DNA from: Rhizobiales bacterium GAS188
GTDB taxonomy: Bacteria; Pseudomonadota; Alphaproteobacteria; Rhizobiales; Beijerinckiaceae
DNA length: 64,000 bases
Direction: 5' to 3'
Assembly (NCBI GenBank): GCA_900104855.1
Contig: FNSS01000001.1
Span: forward strand, 2,976,001-3,040,000
Made by a program: the position numbers and the translations under genes. Positions within the stretch are counted from its first letter, which is position 1; each line of letters starts with the position of its first letter. The notes under the pieces were generated by a model. It had not been told where the DNA came from, did no database searches, and was given only the letters and a program-made list of their open reading frames with translations. Below, in pieces: positions 25,587 through 34,552 of the stretch.

Positions 25587-26840
25587 CTATTGCTGCGGCA
25601 ACGGCACCACATGGGCGGTCGAGCGCAGCGTGTCGGCCGCATCGCCGCCGAGCTGCTCCATGCGGTCGCCGAGATTGTCGCGCGCGCGCCCGTCGACGAC
25701 CGCAAGCGGCGCCGTGACCGCGATTGCGGCCGCGGATCCGATCGTCGATGCGGCGCCGGTCGCGATCAGCCCCATCCGTCCGCCGATACCCTCATGGTCC
25801 TGGTCGATCGGCTGGCCTTCGACCAGGCGTCCGCCGATCAGGCGGACAATCTCGGGGCTTGACGCGAACTTGCCGTGCTTGAGGCTGTCATCGGTCTTCA
25901 GCTTGGTCAGGTCGAAGACGGTGATACGTTCCTTCTGCAACTGGCTGCGGTACGGCTCGGCCTCGGGATCGATGGCGCCCATGCGCGCCACATTGCCCCA
26001 GACGCGCCGCGACACGGCGAGCGCCTGGTCATCCTGCGAGACGAACATCGAGAACTTCGTCGCCGGCGCCTCTATGCCGGCGATCTGGGTGCGGAACACG
26101 TCGACATCGACATCGGGGGCTGCGAGCATCACGGAGCCGATCTTCTTCGGCAGGCCGTGATTGCGGATGCTCATCTGCCTCAGCGCCTCGAGCGTCACCC
26201 AATTGCCCATCGAGTGGGCCAGCACCGACACGTCGGCGACCTGCGGATTGCGCGCCAGTCTCTGCAGGATCTCCTCGAGGGCGTCGCGCGAATAGGTCGC
26301 GCTTTCGCGGTCATAGGTATAGGCGAAAAGCTTGCCGCGCGATGGCCAGGTGAAGAGCAGCGGCACGGCGGGCGCACGCGAATCGTGCATGATCTGCGCA
26401 AAGCGGTAGACGGCCTCCTCGAAACGGTTGTTGAAGCCGTGGATGAAGACCAGCACGCGCTTGCCCGGCACGGTTGCGACGCGGCCGTTCAGGCGGGCCA
26501 TCGCTTGCGCCTCGTCGAGCGGATCGGCCCGCGTGGTGACGAATTCGCGTGACGGATCGCCTGGATTTTGCGCCGGCCATTGCACGTCGCCGATCTTGCG
26601 TTGCCCGTCGGGGGGCAACGAGACCGTGATCTCGGCGAAGGAGAGGCCCTGGGCACGCTCGCCGGTGAACATCTCGCCGGGCTTGGCGCCGGCGGCGCTG
26701 CGGGTCGTCGCCACCAGCATGTCGACCTGGCTGGTTCCGGGTGCGGTCGCCGCAACGGGAGTCAGAACATCGCGGGCCTGGCTGGTGCAGCCGGCGAGCC
26801 CCGCGGCCAGGAGCAGGATGGTCGGTGCCGAGAGACGCAT
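25587..26840 (-). CDS. Lipoprotein alpha/beta hydrolase (DUF900 family)
   Basis: Predicted membrane-anchored hydrolase of 417 aa. ATG at 26840 gives a signal sequence ending in lipobox LAGC and has AAGGAG upstream. A longer frame from 26930 would bury the lipobox. The hydrolase core has VLVFIHGFNNRFEEAVYRFAQ, FTWPSRGKLFAYTYDR and the nucleophile elbow AHSMGNW. The elbow reads A-x-S-x-G rather than G-x-S-x-G, as is common in DUF900. LAAPDVDVDVF follows. Substrate unknown. Confidence 0.85.
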   Translation of the reverse strand: MRLSAPTILLLAAGLAGCTSQARDVLTPVAATAPGTSQVDMLVATTRSAAGAKPGEMFTGERAQGLSFAEITVSLPPDGQRKIGDVQWPAQNPGDPSREFVTTRADPLDEAQAMARLNGRVATVPGKRVLVFIHGFNNRFEEAVYRFAQIMHDSRAPAVPLLFTWPSRGKLFAYTYDRESATYSRDALEEILQRLARNPQVADVSVLAHSMGNWVTLEALRQMSIRNHGLPKKIGSVMLAAPDVDVDVFRTQIAGIEAPATKFSMFVSQDDQALAVSRRVWGNVARMGAIDPEAEPYRSQLQKERITVFDLTKLKTDDSLKHGKFASSPEIVRLIGGRLVEGQPIDQDHEGIGGRMGLIATGAASTIGSAAAIAVTAPLAVVDGRARDNLGDRMEQLGGDAADTLRSTAHVVPLPQQ

Positions 26841-27081
26841 CAGGCCAACACTCCTTTGGCGGCTTGCGCGCCGATTGTCCCATCCGGCCGCAGGGCGCGC
26901 AAATCCGATCATGGCATCGAAGCGCCGCAAGGCCTATCGGGTGTTTCCCCGAAAGCGCGTCCTTTCGGGTAGCTCCATTCCAGCCTAGCGCCGGCGTGAC
27001 GCTGGCGCCGGCTTCGGCTAAGCACGAAGCGCCAGCGCGTTCAACGACCGAGGAGGCACGCCGAGAGCGGCGTGAGCCGAA

Positions 27082-28041
27082 ATGAGCAGCAAATCCTTCG
27101 CCTCGACCAGCGATCTCGGGCCGAAAAAGATCTCCTTCGATCAGCTGGGCGAGGGGCTTTACGCCTATACGGCCGAGGGCGACCCGAATACCGGCGTCAT
27201 CGTGGGCGATGATGGCTGCATCGTCATCGACACCCAGGCGACGCCGGCGATGGCGGAGGACGTGATCGCCCGTATCCGCGACGTCACCGACAAGCCGATC
27301 AAATATGTCGTGCTGTCGCATTACCACGCGGTGCGAGTCTTCGGCGCCTCGGCCTATGCGGGCGCGACCATCGTGGCGAGCGATGCCACGCGCGGCCTGA
27401 TCGTCGAGCGCGGCGAGGCCGACAAGGCCTCCGAGATGGGGCGCTTTCCACGCCTGTTCCAGGGCGCGGAGTCGGTCCCGCCCGGCCTCGTCTGGCCGCG
27501 CATCACCTTTCCGAGCGAGATGACACTGTGGCTCGGCAAGCGCGAGGTGAGGCTTGCCCATATCGGGCGCGGCCACACGGCGGGCGACATCATCGCGTGG
27601 GTGCCGGATGCGCAGGTGGTGTTCTCGGGCGACCTCGTCGAATATCACTCGGCCTGCTATTGCGGCGATGCGCATCTTGCCGATTGGCCGGCGACCCTCG
27701 ACCGGCTCGCGGGGCTCAGGCCCAAGGCGCTGGTGCCGGGTCGCGGCGCGGCCTTGCCGACGAGCCGCCAGGTGGCGGAAGGCATCGCCTTGACGCGCGA
27801 ATTCCTACAGGCGCTGTTCGGGGCCGCGCAGGCTTCGGTCGCCAAGGGGCGCACTCTCAAGGAATGTTTTGCGGCGACCCGCGACGCCATGGATGCCCGT
27901 TTCGGCTCCTTCGCGATCTACGAGCATTGCCTGCCCTTCAATGTCTCGCGCGCCTATGACGAGGCGAGAGGCATCGACCACCCCGTGATCTGGACGGCCG
28001 AGCGCGACCGCGAGATGTGGGGGCAATTGCAGGGTGAATAG
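27082..28041 (+). CDS. MBL-fold metallohydrolase-like protein with altered metal motif
   Basis: 319-aa metallo-beta-lactamase-fold protein. The usual HxHxDH motif reads H80-Y-H82-A-V84-R85, so the metal-ligand Asp and His of the second site are missing. H165 in GRGHTAGD and D184 in FSGDLVEY are present. It may bind one metal or act non-canonically. It lies upstream of an FAD hydroxylase and a DUF2783 protein, a grouping I recognise from other alphaproteobacteria, which suggests a step in aromatic or related catabolism (inference). Confidence 0.83.
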   Translation: MSSKSFASTSDLGPKKISFDQLGEGLYAYTAEGDPNTGVIVGDDGCIVIDTQATPAMAEDVIARIRDVTDKPIKYVVLSHYHAVRVFGASAYAGATIVASDATRGLIVERGEADKASEMGRFPRLFQGAESVPPGLVWPRITFPSEMTLWLGKREVRLAHIGRGHTAGDIIAWVPDAQVVFSGDLVEYHSACYCGDAHLADWPATLDRLAGLRPKALVPGRGAALPTSRQVAEGIALTREFLQALFGAAQASVAKGRTLKECFAATRDAMDARFGSFAIYEHCLPFNVSRAYDEARGIDHPVIWTAERDREMWGQLQGE

Positions 28042-28150
28042 GGAGTAGTGAGAAGTGAGAAGTGAGTAGAGAAGGCCAAGGTAACACTGAATTACCGCGA
28101 TTTGCTTTTTTCACTACTCACTTCTCACCACTCACTATTCACTATTCACA
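28035..28150. repeat. Repeat family D, inverted array of ACTCACTATTC-type units
   Basis: AGTAGTGAGAAGTGAGAAGTGAG (28044 on) faces CACTACTCACTTCTCACCACTCACTATTCACTATTCAC (28111-28149), allowing a long hairpin between the MBL and FAD genes. A related stretch lies at 38820-38861 before xseA. It may weaken transcription between the two genes. Confidence 0.75.
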
Positions 28151-28156
28151 ATCACA

Positions 28157-29773
28157 ATGGAAAACCGAAGATCCCTCTTCCAATTCGGCTATCGGCGCTC
28201 CTCCGATCAGGATGCGCCTTCGCCGGCACGCCATCGCGTGGTCGTGGTGGGCGCAGGTCCCGTCGGGTTGTCGCTCGCCATCGATCTTGCGCAGCGCGGC
28301 GTTGCGGTGGTGTTGCTCGACGATGCCGATCGCATCGGCGAAGGCTCGCGCGGCATCTGCTATGCCAAGCGCACTTTGGAGATCTGGGACCGGCTCGGCG
28401 TCGGCGACCGCATGATCGAGAAGGGCGTCACCTGGCAGCGCGGCAAGGTGTATCAGGGGGCCGAGATCCTCTACGAGTTCGACCTGCTTCCCGAGGGCGG
28501 CCATAAGCGCCCGGCCTTCATCAATCTGCAGCAATTTCACGTCGAGAATTTCCTGGTCGATCGCGTCGCCCGAATCCCCGAGATCGATCTGCGCTGGCGC
28601 AACAAGGTCATTGCCGTGGCGCCGGACGCCACCGGCGCGGAGCTGACCATCGAGACGCCCGAAGGGCCCTATCGCCTGGCGGCCGATTGGGTGATCGCCT
28701 GCGACGGGGCGCGTTCCACCCTGCGGGCGCTGTTCGATGTGGAGTTCGCGGGCGAGACCTTCGAGGATCAGTTCCTGATCGCCGACATCAAGATGCATGC
28801 CGACCTGCCGACCGAGCGCCGCTTCTGGTTCGATCCGCCCTTCCATACGGGCCAATCGGCGCTGATGCATCGCCAGCCCGACGATATCTGGCGCATCGAC
28901 CTGCAGCTCGGCGCCGGCGCCGATGCCGAGGCAGAGAAGCGCCCCGAGAGCGTGCGGCCCCGCATCGAGGCGATGCTGGGTCATGCGGATTTCGATCTCG
29001 AATGGGTGTCGGTCTATAAATTCCAATGCCGCCGCATCGCGAGCTTCGTGCATGGCCGCGTGGTGTTCTGCGGCGACAGCGCCCATCAGGTCTCGCCTTT
29101 CGGGGCGCGGGGCGCGAATTCCGGCGTGCAGGACGCCGAGAACCTCGCCTGGAAGCTCGCCCTCATCCTGTCGGGCCGCGCCGCGGCCTCGCTGATCGAG
29201 AGCTACGATCTCGAACGCGGCCAGGCGGCCGACGACAATATCCGCCATTCGACCCGCTCGACCGACTTCATCGCCCCCCATAGCGCCGCCGAGGCGAGGT
29301 TGCGCGACGCCGCCCTGGCGCTCGCCCGCCATACGGATTTCGCTAAGCGCATGGTGAATTCGGGCCGCCTTTCGGTCGCGAGCACCTATGAGTCGCCGCT
29401 CTCGACGCCCGATGCCGAGGCCTGGAACGGGGGGGTGAAGCCGGGCGCCGCCATGCAGGATGCGCAGCTGCGGCGCGCCGACGGGGAGAGCGTGTTCCTC
29501 ACCGACATCGTGGCGCCGCGCTTCACCTTGCTGCAGGCGCAGGGCGGCGCTTCGGCGAGCCTCCCCGGCGGGGTCGAGCGCGTGAGCATCGGGTTAGGCT
29601 CGGGAGGGGAAGCGCCATTCCACGATGCGGAAGGCCAGTTCGCCAGCCGTTACGCCGCGAGCCAGGGCTCCGCCTATCTGCTGCGGCCCGACGGGCATGT
29701 GGCGGCGCGCTTTCGCGAGGTCACTGAGGCGCGCCTGGCGAAGGCCCTCGATCGCGCCTGCGGCAGGCATTGA
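28157..29773 (+). CDS. FAD-dependent monooxygenase (phenol/3-HPP hydroxylase type)
   Basis: Flavoprotein aromatic hydroxylase family, 538 aa. It has the dinucleotide fold VVVVGAGPVGLSLAIDLA (about 29-46), WVIACDGARSTLR (DG motif), VVFCGDSAHQVSPFGARGANSGVQDAENLAWKL split by eye into GD and helix motifs, and a C-terminal thioredoxin-like domain ending LLRPDGHVAARFRE. These fit PobA/MhpA-like class A monooxygenases. The substrate is not evident. The downstream DUF2783 gene starts 2 nt after its stop codon. Confidence 0.9.
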   Translation: MENRRSLFQFGYRRSSDQDAPSPARHRVVVVGAGPVGLSLAIDLAQRGVAVVLLDDADRIGEGSRGICYAKRTLEIWDRLGVGDRMIEKGVTWQRGKVYQGAEILYEFDLLPEGGHKRPAFINLQQFHVENFLVDRVARIPEIDLRWRNKVIAVAPDATGAELTIETPEGPYRLAADWVIACDGARSTLRALFDVEFAGETFEDQFLIADIKMHADLPTERRFWFDPPFHTGQSALMHRQPDDIWRIDLQLGAGADAEAEKRPESVRPRIEAMLGHADFDLEWVSVYKFQCRRIASFVHGRVVFCGDSAHQVSPFGARGANSGVQDAENLAWKLALILSGRAAASLIESYDLERGQAADDNIRHSTRSTDFIAPHSAAEARLRDAALALARHTDFAKRMVNSGRLSVASTYESPLSTPDAEAWNGGVKPGAAMQDAQLRRADGESVFLTDIVAPRFTLLQAQGGASASLPGGVERVSIGLGSGGEAPFHDAEGQFASRYAASQGSAYLLRPDGHVAARFREVTEARLAKALDRACGRH

Positions 29774-29775
29774 CC

Positions 29776-29994
29776 ATGGCTCTCGACACCGCAACGCGCT
29801 TCGCCGATCCGGACGCCGCCTACCGGCTCATCGTCGAGGCGCATCGCGGCCTCGACGAGACGCAGAGCCGCAAGCTCGATGCGGCGCTCATCCTCGTGCT
29901 CGCGAACCAGATCGGCGATCTCGCCATTCTGCAAGAGGCGCTGGCGCTGGCGCGCGCCGCGATCGCCCCGTCGCGCCCCGAGGCTGCGCCCTGA
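29776..29994 (+). CDS. DUF2783 small protein
   Basis: 72-aa acidic protein, all-helical in appearance (DAAYRLIVEAHRGLDETQSRKLDAALILVLANQIGDLAIL). It matches the DUF2783 pattern, a family typically found next to FAD hydroxylases of the preceding kind. Function unknown, probably an accessory subunit. ATG at 29776 is preferred over TTG at 29770. Confidence 0.8.
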   Translation: MALDTATRFADPDAAYRLIVEAHRGLDETQSRKLDAALILVLANQIGDLAILQEALALARAAIAPSRPEAAP

Positions 29995-30049
29995 AACCCA
30001 GCTGATCCGAAGCCTGTTCGGTCCGACATTTCGTTCAAGGAGATTTGCC

Positions 30050-30499
30050 ATGTTCAAGAACATCCTCGTCCCGGTCGATATTGCCGAGATCGATGTGGCG
30101 CAGCCGGGGCTCGACAAGGCCGTGGAGATCGCCAAGACGAGCGGCGCCGCGCTGAGACTCATCCATGTGCGCTCGCCGGTTCCTTATGCGATGAACGAAT
30201 ATGTTCCGGCCGAGTATTACGACAGCGACGAGAAAGCCTCTCTGGCGGCGCTGCGCACGCTTGCCGAGAAGCTCGATCTGCCGAAAGGACGCGTCAGCAT
30301 CAGCTCGCCCTTCGGCAGTGTCTATGACGAGGTGCTGAAGGAGGCGGCGGAGTTCACGGCCGACCTGATCGTGGTCGGCTCGCATCGTCCGAATTGGAGC
30401 ACTTACCTCATCGGCTCGAACGCGGCGAATATCGTGCGCCACGCTCTGTGCTCTGTGCTCGTCGTGCGCCTGCCCGGCGCGCGGACGCCGTCGCTGTGA
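30050..30499 (+). CDS. Universal stress protein (UspA family)
   Basis: 149-aa cytoplasmic protein with MFKNILVPVDI at the N-terminus and the ATP-binding signature VVGSHRPNWSTYLIGSNAANIVRHALCSVLVV read as G-2x-G-9x-G(S/N)-like. AAGGAG lies 8 nt before ATG 30050. USPs bind nucleotides and affect stress survival. The specific trigger is unknown. Confidence 0.92.
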   Translation: MFKNILVPVDIAEIDVAQPGLDKAVEIAKTSGAALRLIHVRSPVPYAMNEYVPAEYYDSDEKASLAALRTLAEKLDLPKGRVSISSPFGSVYDEVLKEAAEFTADLIVVGSHRPNWSTYLIGSNAANIVRHALCSVLVVRLPGARTPSL

Positions 30500-30506
30500 A
30501 GCCGTG

Positions 30507-31496
30507 ATGCGAAACCTCATCACCGATGTTGCCGGCATCAGCGTCGGCTGCGCTCATGATGCGCGCCTTGCTTCGGGCGTCACGGCCGTCCTCTTCGACA
30601 AGCCGGCGGTCGCCTCCGTCTCGGTCTCGGGCGGCGCCCCGGCAGGGCGCGACCTCGAATGCCTCGCTCCCGATGCCAGGATCGAGGAGATCGACGCCAT
30701 CCTGCTCTCCGGCGGCTCGGCCTTCGGCCTCGATGCGGCCTCCGGCGCCCAGGCCTGGCTGCGCGAGCGCGGGCGCGGCCATCTGGTGCGCAGCGTCCGC
30801 GTGCCCATCGTGCCGCAAGCCATCTGCTTCGATCTCCTCAATGGCGGCGACAAGGATTGGGGCCGCTACCCGCCCTATCGCGAGATCGCTTATGCGGCCT
30901 CCGATGCGGCCGGGCTCGATGTTCCGCTCGGCTCGGCCGGCGCCGGCTTTGGCGCAACCACCGTCAATCTCAAGGGCGGGCAAGGATCGACGAGCGCCCG
31001 CACGCCTTCCGGCCATGTCGTCGCGGCACTGGCGGTGGTCAACGCCATCGGCTCGGCGGTGATCGGCGACGGGCCGCATTTCTGGGCAGCACCTTTCGAG
31101 CAAGGCCAGGAATTCGGCGGCCTCGGCTCACCGGCCCGTCTCGGCGAACAAGACCTCAAGCTCGCCTACAAGGGCGCCGCCGAGTTTGCCACCACGATCG
31201 CGCTCGTCGCCACCGATGCGGTGCTGACCAAGGCGCAGGCCAAGCGCCTGGCCGTCGTCGCCCAAGGCGGCCTGTCGAAGGGGCTGCGGCTCGCCCATGC
31301 GCTATCGGACGGCGATATGGTGTTTGCGGCGGCGACCGGCCGCAACCCCTTGCGGGACAGCCTGCGGGAGCTGATCGAGATCGGCGCTACCGCCTCCGAT
31401 TGCCTGGCCAGGGCCGTGGCGCGCGGCGTCTACGAGGCGACTGCTCTGCCCTTCGCCGGCGCATTGCCGGCTTGGCGGGATAAGTTCGGGGGTTAG
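30507..31496 (+). CDS. P1-family (DmpA-type) self-processing peptidase
   Basis: N-terminal nucleophile hydrolase related to L-aminopeptidase/D-esterase DmpA. The 329-aa protein has ITDVAGISVGCAHD, LLSGGSAFGLDAASG and GAGFGATTVNLKGGQGSTS. By family analogy it self-cleaves at G160-S161, leaving S161 as nucleophile. The GTG at 30504 immediately before is a weaker start. Possible roles are turnover of peptides or amides. The substrate is not predictable. Confidence 0.88.
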   Translation: MRNLITDVAGISVGCAHDARLASGVTAVLFDKPAVASVSVSGGAPAGRDLECLAPDARIEEIDAILLSGGSAFGLDAASGAQAWLRERGRGHLVRSVRVPIVPQAICFDLLNGGDKDWGRYPPYREIAYAASDAAGLDVPLGSAGAGFGATTVNLKGGQGSTSARTPSGHVVAALAVVNAIGSAVIGDGPHFWAAPFEQGQEFGGLGSPARLGEQDLKLAYKGAAEFATTIALVATDAVLTKAQAKRLAVVAQGGLSKGLRLAHALSDGDMVFAAATGRNPLRDSLRELIEIGATASDCLARAVARGVYEATALPFAGALPAWRDKFGG

Positions 31497-31565
31497 TCCA
31501 GGGCGCAGACGCCTTTTGTCTCTCGACGGGCGCTACGAGAACACGGATCTATTCGAGCGCCAGCG

Positions 31566-31771
31566 CCCACCTCTCCCCTGGTGGGAGAGGTCGATCCGAG
31601 CCGCTAGGCGAGGATCGGGTGAGGGGGGCACCGCCGGCCTTTGGCAGACCCCTCCAATGCGCAATCTCGACAAGTTTGGGACAGGAACAGCCGCCTTGAC
31701 CGGGTTTTCCGAAGCCCCCCTCACCCGGAGGCTTCGCTCCGCTCCGCCTCCGACCCACCAGGGGAGAGGTG
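31566..31771. repeat. Repeat family B, inverted pair
   Basis: CCCACCTCTCCCC...GGGTGAGGGGGG (31566-31628) and CCCCCCTCACCC...CAGGGGAGAGGTG (31715-31771), separated by about 87 nt, fill the gap between the convergent P1 peptidase and maf genes. Same family as 8308-8516. Confidence 0.8.
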
Positions 31772-31784
31772 AACGCCGGCGCTA

Positions 31785-32414
31785 TCAGGCCGAGTTCAAC
31801 CAGTTGAAATGCACCGGATAGCCTTCGCCGTTCAGGAGGTTCAGCGTCTCAAGCAGGGGCAGGCCGACCACATTCGAGGGTGAGCCCACGACCTTGAGCA
31901 CGAAGGCGCCGGCTTTGCCCTGGATCGCATAGCCGCCGGCCTTGCCGCGCCATTCGCCGGTTGCGAGATAAGCCTCGAAATCGTCGCGCGACAGCCGCTT
32001 GAAGCGCACCCGCGTTTCGACCAGGCGTTCGCGCCGCACATTCTTCGGGGTGATCACGCATATGCCGGTGAACACTTTATGGGCGCGTCCCGAGAGGAGG
32101 CGCAGGCAGGCCGCGGCCTCGTCCACGAGCTCGGGCTTCGGCAGGATGCGGCGCCCGACCGCGACCACGGTGTCGGCCGCGAGGATCAGCGCGTTCGCCT
32201 CCTCGCCCCTGGCGCGCAGCACCTTGGCGGCGGCTTCCGCCTTCTCGCGCGCCAGCCGCGTCGCAAGGCTGCGCGGCGCCTCGAGCCGTTGCGGCGTCTC
32301 GTCGATATCGGATGGGATCATCTGATCGGGCGTCACGCCGATCTGCTCGAGGAGCTGCAAGCGTCGCGGCGAAGCGGAGGCCAGGATCAATCGGGGCCTC
32401 GGAGCTGTGGTCAC
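31785..32414 (-). CDS. maf: Maf-family nucleotide pyrophosphatase
   Basis: House-cleaning enzyme that hydrolyses non-canonical or modified nucleoside triphosphates. The 209-aa protein has [18 protein letters not shown] (Maf signature, SxSPRR), a conserved E at [21 protein letters not shown] and [10 protein letters not shown]. In alphaproteobacteria maf lies by infA, as here (81 nt). Subfamily YhdE-like versus YceF-like is not settled from sequence. Confidence 0.93.
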   Translation of the reverse strand: MTTAPRPRLILASASPRRLQLLEQIGVTPDQMIPSDIDETPQRLEAPRSLATRLAREKAEAAAKVLRARGEEANALILAADTVVAVGRRILPKPELVDEAAACLRLLSGRAHKVFTGICVITPKNVRRERLVETRVRFKRLSRDDFEAYLATGEWRGKAGGYAIQGKAGAFVLKVVGSPSNVVGLPLLETLNLLNGEGYPVHFNWLNSA

Positions 32415-32497
32415 GCTGTCATTCCTCGGCCTAGTCCCTCAGCCTGATCCATTCCTCAGCATGATCTCGCGGCCGAGAACTGGCCGGCCGGCCGAAA

Positions 32498-32716
32498 TCA
32501 CTTGAAACGATAGGTGATGCGGCCTTTGGTCAGGTCGTAGGGCGTCATCTCGACCAGCACCTTATCGCCCATGAGCACGCGAATGCGGTTCTTGCGCATC
32601 TTGCCGGCGGTATGAGCGACGATCTCATGGTCGTTCTCGAGCTTCACGCGGAACATGGCGTTCGGCAGAAGCTCGGTGACCATTCCTGGGAACTCCAGAA
32701 GCTCTTCCTTCGACAT
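32498..32716 (-). CDS. infA: Translation initiation factor IF-1
   Basis: 72-aa OB-fold initiation factor: [66 protein letters not shown]. The start is ATG at 32716 with AAAGGA 5 nt upstream. The in-frame TTG one codon earlier is unlikely. It precedes maf in the direction of transcription. Confidence 0.97.
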   Translation of the reverse strand: MSKEELLEFPGMVTELLPNAMFRVKLENDHEIVAHTAGKMRKNRIRVLMGDKVLVEMTPYDLTKGRITYRFK

Positions 32717-32891
32717 CAATATCCTTTCGTTGACGACGCCGCACGCCGGCGCGCGCCCAACATGTCGCTCAATCGCCTAGCCAACTTGCCTCATCTGTGC
32801 AAGGTTCTCGAACGGGGTGGAACAGAGATCGCGATGTCGGAGTATCACTTCGGCGACGCGGCGTCGTGGGTCGGACTCAAGCGGAAGCACA

Positions 32892-33242
32892 ATGTTTTTC
32901 ACGCCATTCGGCTATCTGGCGGCGTTCTCGGCCGCCCTGCGCATGGCGAACGACGTCGCGGTCACGGTTGCGGCACGCAGCTCCATCCTGGCGCAGGCCG
33001 CGATCTTTCCCGAACGCCCCCTCGATCCTGAGATTCCGCGCATGATGAGCGAAAAGCTCTCGGCCGTGATCGAAGGCGCCATCGGCGCACAGCACGAGTT
33101 CGCTTATCTCGCGGCGAGCGCCATGCGCGGCGACAGCCTGCCGACCCTGATGCGCCAGACGACGGCGGTCGGCATGGCTGGCCTGCGTCCGGCGCGGCGG
33201 GCCGTTCGCGCCAACGCCAAGCGCCTCAGCCGCAAAACCTGA
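32892..33242 (+). CDS. Hypothetical protein, possibly phasin-like
   Basis: 116-aa protein with alanine/methionine-rich helices (FGYLAAFSAALRMANDVAVTVAARSSIL) and a basic C-terminus (RPARRAVRANAKRLSRKT). Amphipathic helices and size would fit a phasin, but I see no decisive signature. Codon use is normal for the window. The Shine-Dalgarno is weak. It is divergent from infA and ends one base before a repeat A array. Confidence 0.6.
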   Translation: MFFTPFGYLAAFSAALRMANDVAVTVAARSSILAQAAIFPERPLDPEIPRMMSEKLSAVIEGAIGAQHEFAYLAASAMRGDSLPTLMRQTTAVGMAGLRPARRAVRANAKRLSRKT

Positions 33243-33244
33243 CT

Positions 33245-33505
33245 GGGACCGCGGGCATCCTGCCAGGCATCCTGCCCGCACCTGCGCACGACGAGGTCTC
33301 CACCCTGGGAAGAAGGGCGACCGAGACGGTCGCGGTCCCAGGAGGACCGCGGGCATCCTGCCCGCTCTTGCGCACAACGAGATCTCTACACCGGGAAGAA
33401 GGGCGACCGAGACGGTCGCGGTCCCAGGAGGACCGCGGGCGTCCCGCCTGCGAACAACGAGGTCTCCACGCCGGGAAGAAGGGCGACCAGGATGGTCGCG
33501 GTCCC
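33245..33505 (+). repeat. Repeat family A, three tandem copies
   Basis: Copies at about 33245-33339, 33343-33425 and 33430-33505 each run from GGACCGCGGGC to GGTCGCGGTCCCAGG. The first has an internal CATCCTGCC duplication. Copies 1 and 2 share the whole right arm. This is the only tandem array of the family in the window. Confidence 0.88.
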
Positions 33506-33526
33506 AGGGGCCTTGGCGGCTCGCAA

Positions 33527-34351
33527 TCAGTCGCCGGCTGCCTGGCTCGGCTGCGCCTCCTGCCAGGCGCGGTCGAGGGTGCGATAGCGGCGCACGCTCA
33601 CGGGAATCAAAGCGAGATAGACGAGCGTGACCGCCGCCAAGGTCTCGAAGGTGAAATTCACCACGAGGGTGACGAACAGCACGATCGCCAGGAACACCCA
33701 CAGCACCTTGTCGCGGGTGACATGCGTGCCGAGCGTCTTGCCCGCATAAATGGGCAATTCGCTCACCATCAGGAAGGCGACCGCCAGCACATAGAAGACC
33801 GAAACCGGCGCGAAGCCCGGCACATCGCCGAAGCCGAGCTTGACCAGATAGAGCGGCAGCATTCCGGTGATGGCGCCGGCCGGCGCCGGTATGCCGGTGA
33901 AGAAATTCTTCTTCCAGTCGGGGCGCGAGAGGTCGTCGAGCGCCACATTGAAGCGCGCCAATCGCAGCGCCATGGCGGTCGCGAAGACCAGCGCCGCCAG
34001 CCAGCCGAGCGAGCGCGCATCATGCAGCACCGCGCCGTAGAGGATGAGGGCCGGCGCGACGCCGAAATTGACGAAATCGGCAAGCGAATCGAGCTCGGCC
34101 CCGAACCGCGACGTGCCGCGCAACAGGCGTGCGACGCGCCCGTCGAGCCCATCGAGGACCGCGGCCGCCACCACGCAGATCACTGCGAGGTCGAGCCGGC
34201 CTTCATCCGAGAAGCGGATGGCGGTGAGGCCGAGCGCCAGCCCGAACAGTGTCAGGAGGTTCGGGATGAGCACACGCAGCGGCACGGATCTCAGGCCGCG
34301 CCGCTTGCGCGCCTCGGCCGCCGCTTCGATCTGCACCGGCGCCTCGTTCAT
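33527..34351 (-). CDS. pssA: CDP-diacylglycerol-serine O-phosphatidyltransferase
   Basis: Makes phosphatidylserine from CDP-diacylglycerol and serine in the membrane. The 274-aa protein has the CDP-alcohol motif DGLDGRVARLLRGTSRFGAELDSLAD (D-G-2x-A-R-8x-G-3x-D-3x-D) and about eight membrane segments. It is downstream of psd on the same strand (201 nt), giving the usual psd-pssA pair for phosphatidylethanolamine synthesis. Confidence 0.95.
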   Translation of the reverse strand: MNEAPVQIEAAAEARKRRGLRSVPLRVLIPNLLTLFGLALGLTAIRFSDEGRLDLAVICVVAAAVLDGLDGRVARLLRGTSRFGAELDSLADFVNFGVAPALILYGAVLHDARSLGWLAALVFATAMALRLARFNVALDDLSRPDWKKNFFTGIPAPAGAITGMLPLYLVKLGFGDVPGFAPVSVFYVLAVAFLMVSELPIYAGKTLGTHVTRDKVLWVFLAIVLFVTLVVNFTFETLAAVTLVYLALIPVSVRRYRTLDRAWQEAQPSQAAGD

Positions 34352-34552
34352 CCTAGGCGTGCCCCAGCTTGCTCGACATGATATCCTATCTCTTTGTTTT
34401 CACATACGGTTCTGCCGCAGGCCGGTCCTTGCCATGGCTCAGGCGGCAGATGCGCCCTCGAGGCGCCCATCGGCGTCATTGTAGCGCGGACCGGGCTTGA
34501 GGCGAAATGGCCTCTCCGCTTGTGGAAGTGGGCGCGCGCCGCGCCCGTCCGC

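Noticed and set aside
26841-26930. 5' extension of the lipoprotein hydrolase
   Set aside because: It would place 30 charged residues before a clear lipobox signal. ATG 26840 has its own AAGGAG.
33245-33505. Repeated units considered as a CRISPR array
   Set aside because: The repeats are about 80-90 nt with palindromic ends and no unique spacers of constant length. The same unit is scattered through the window.
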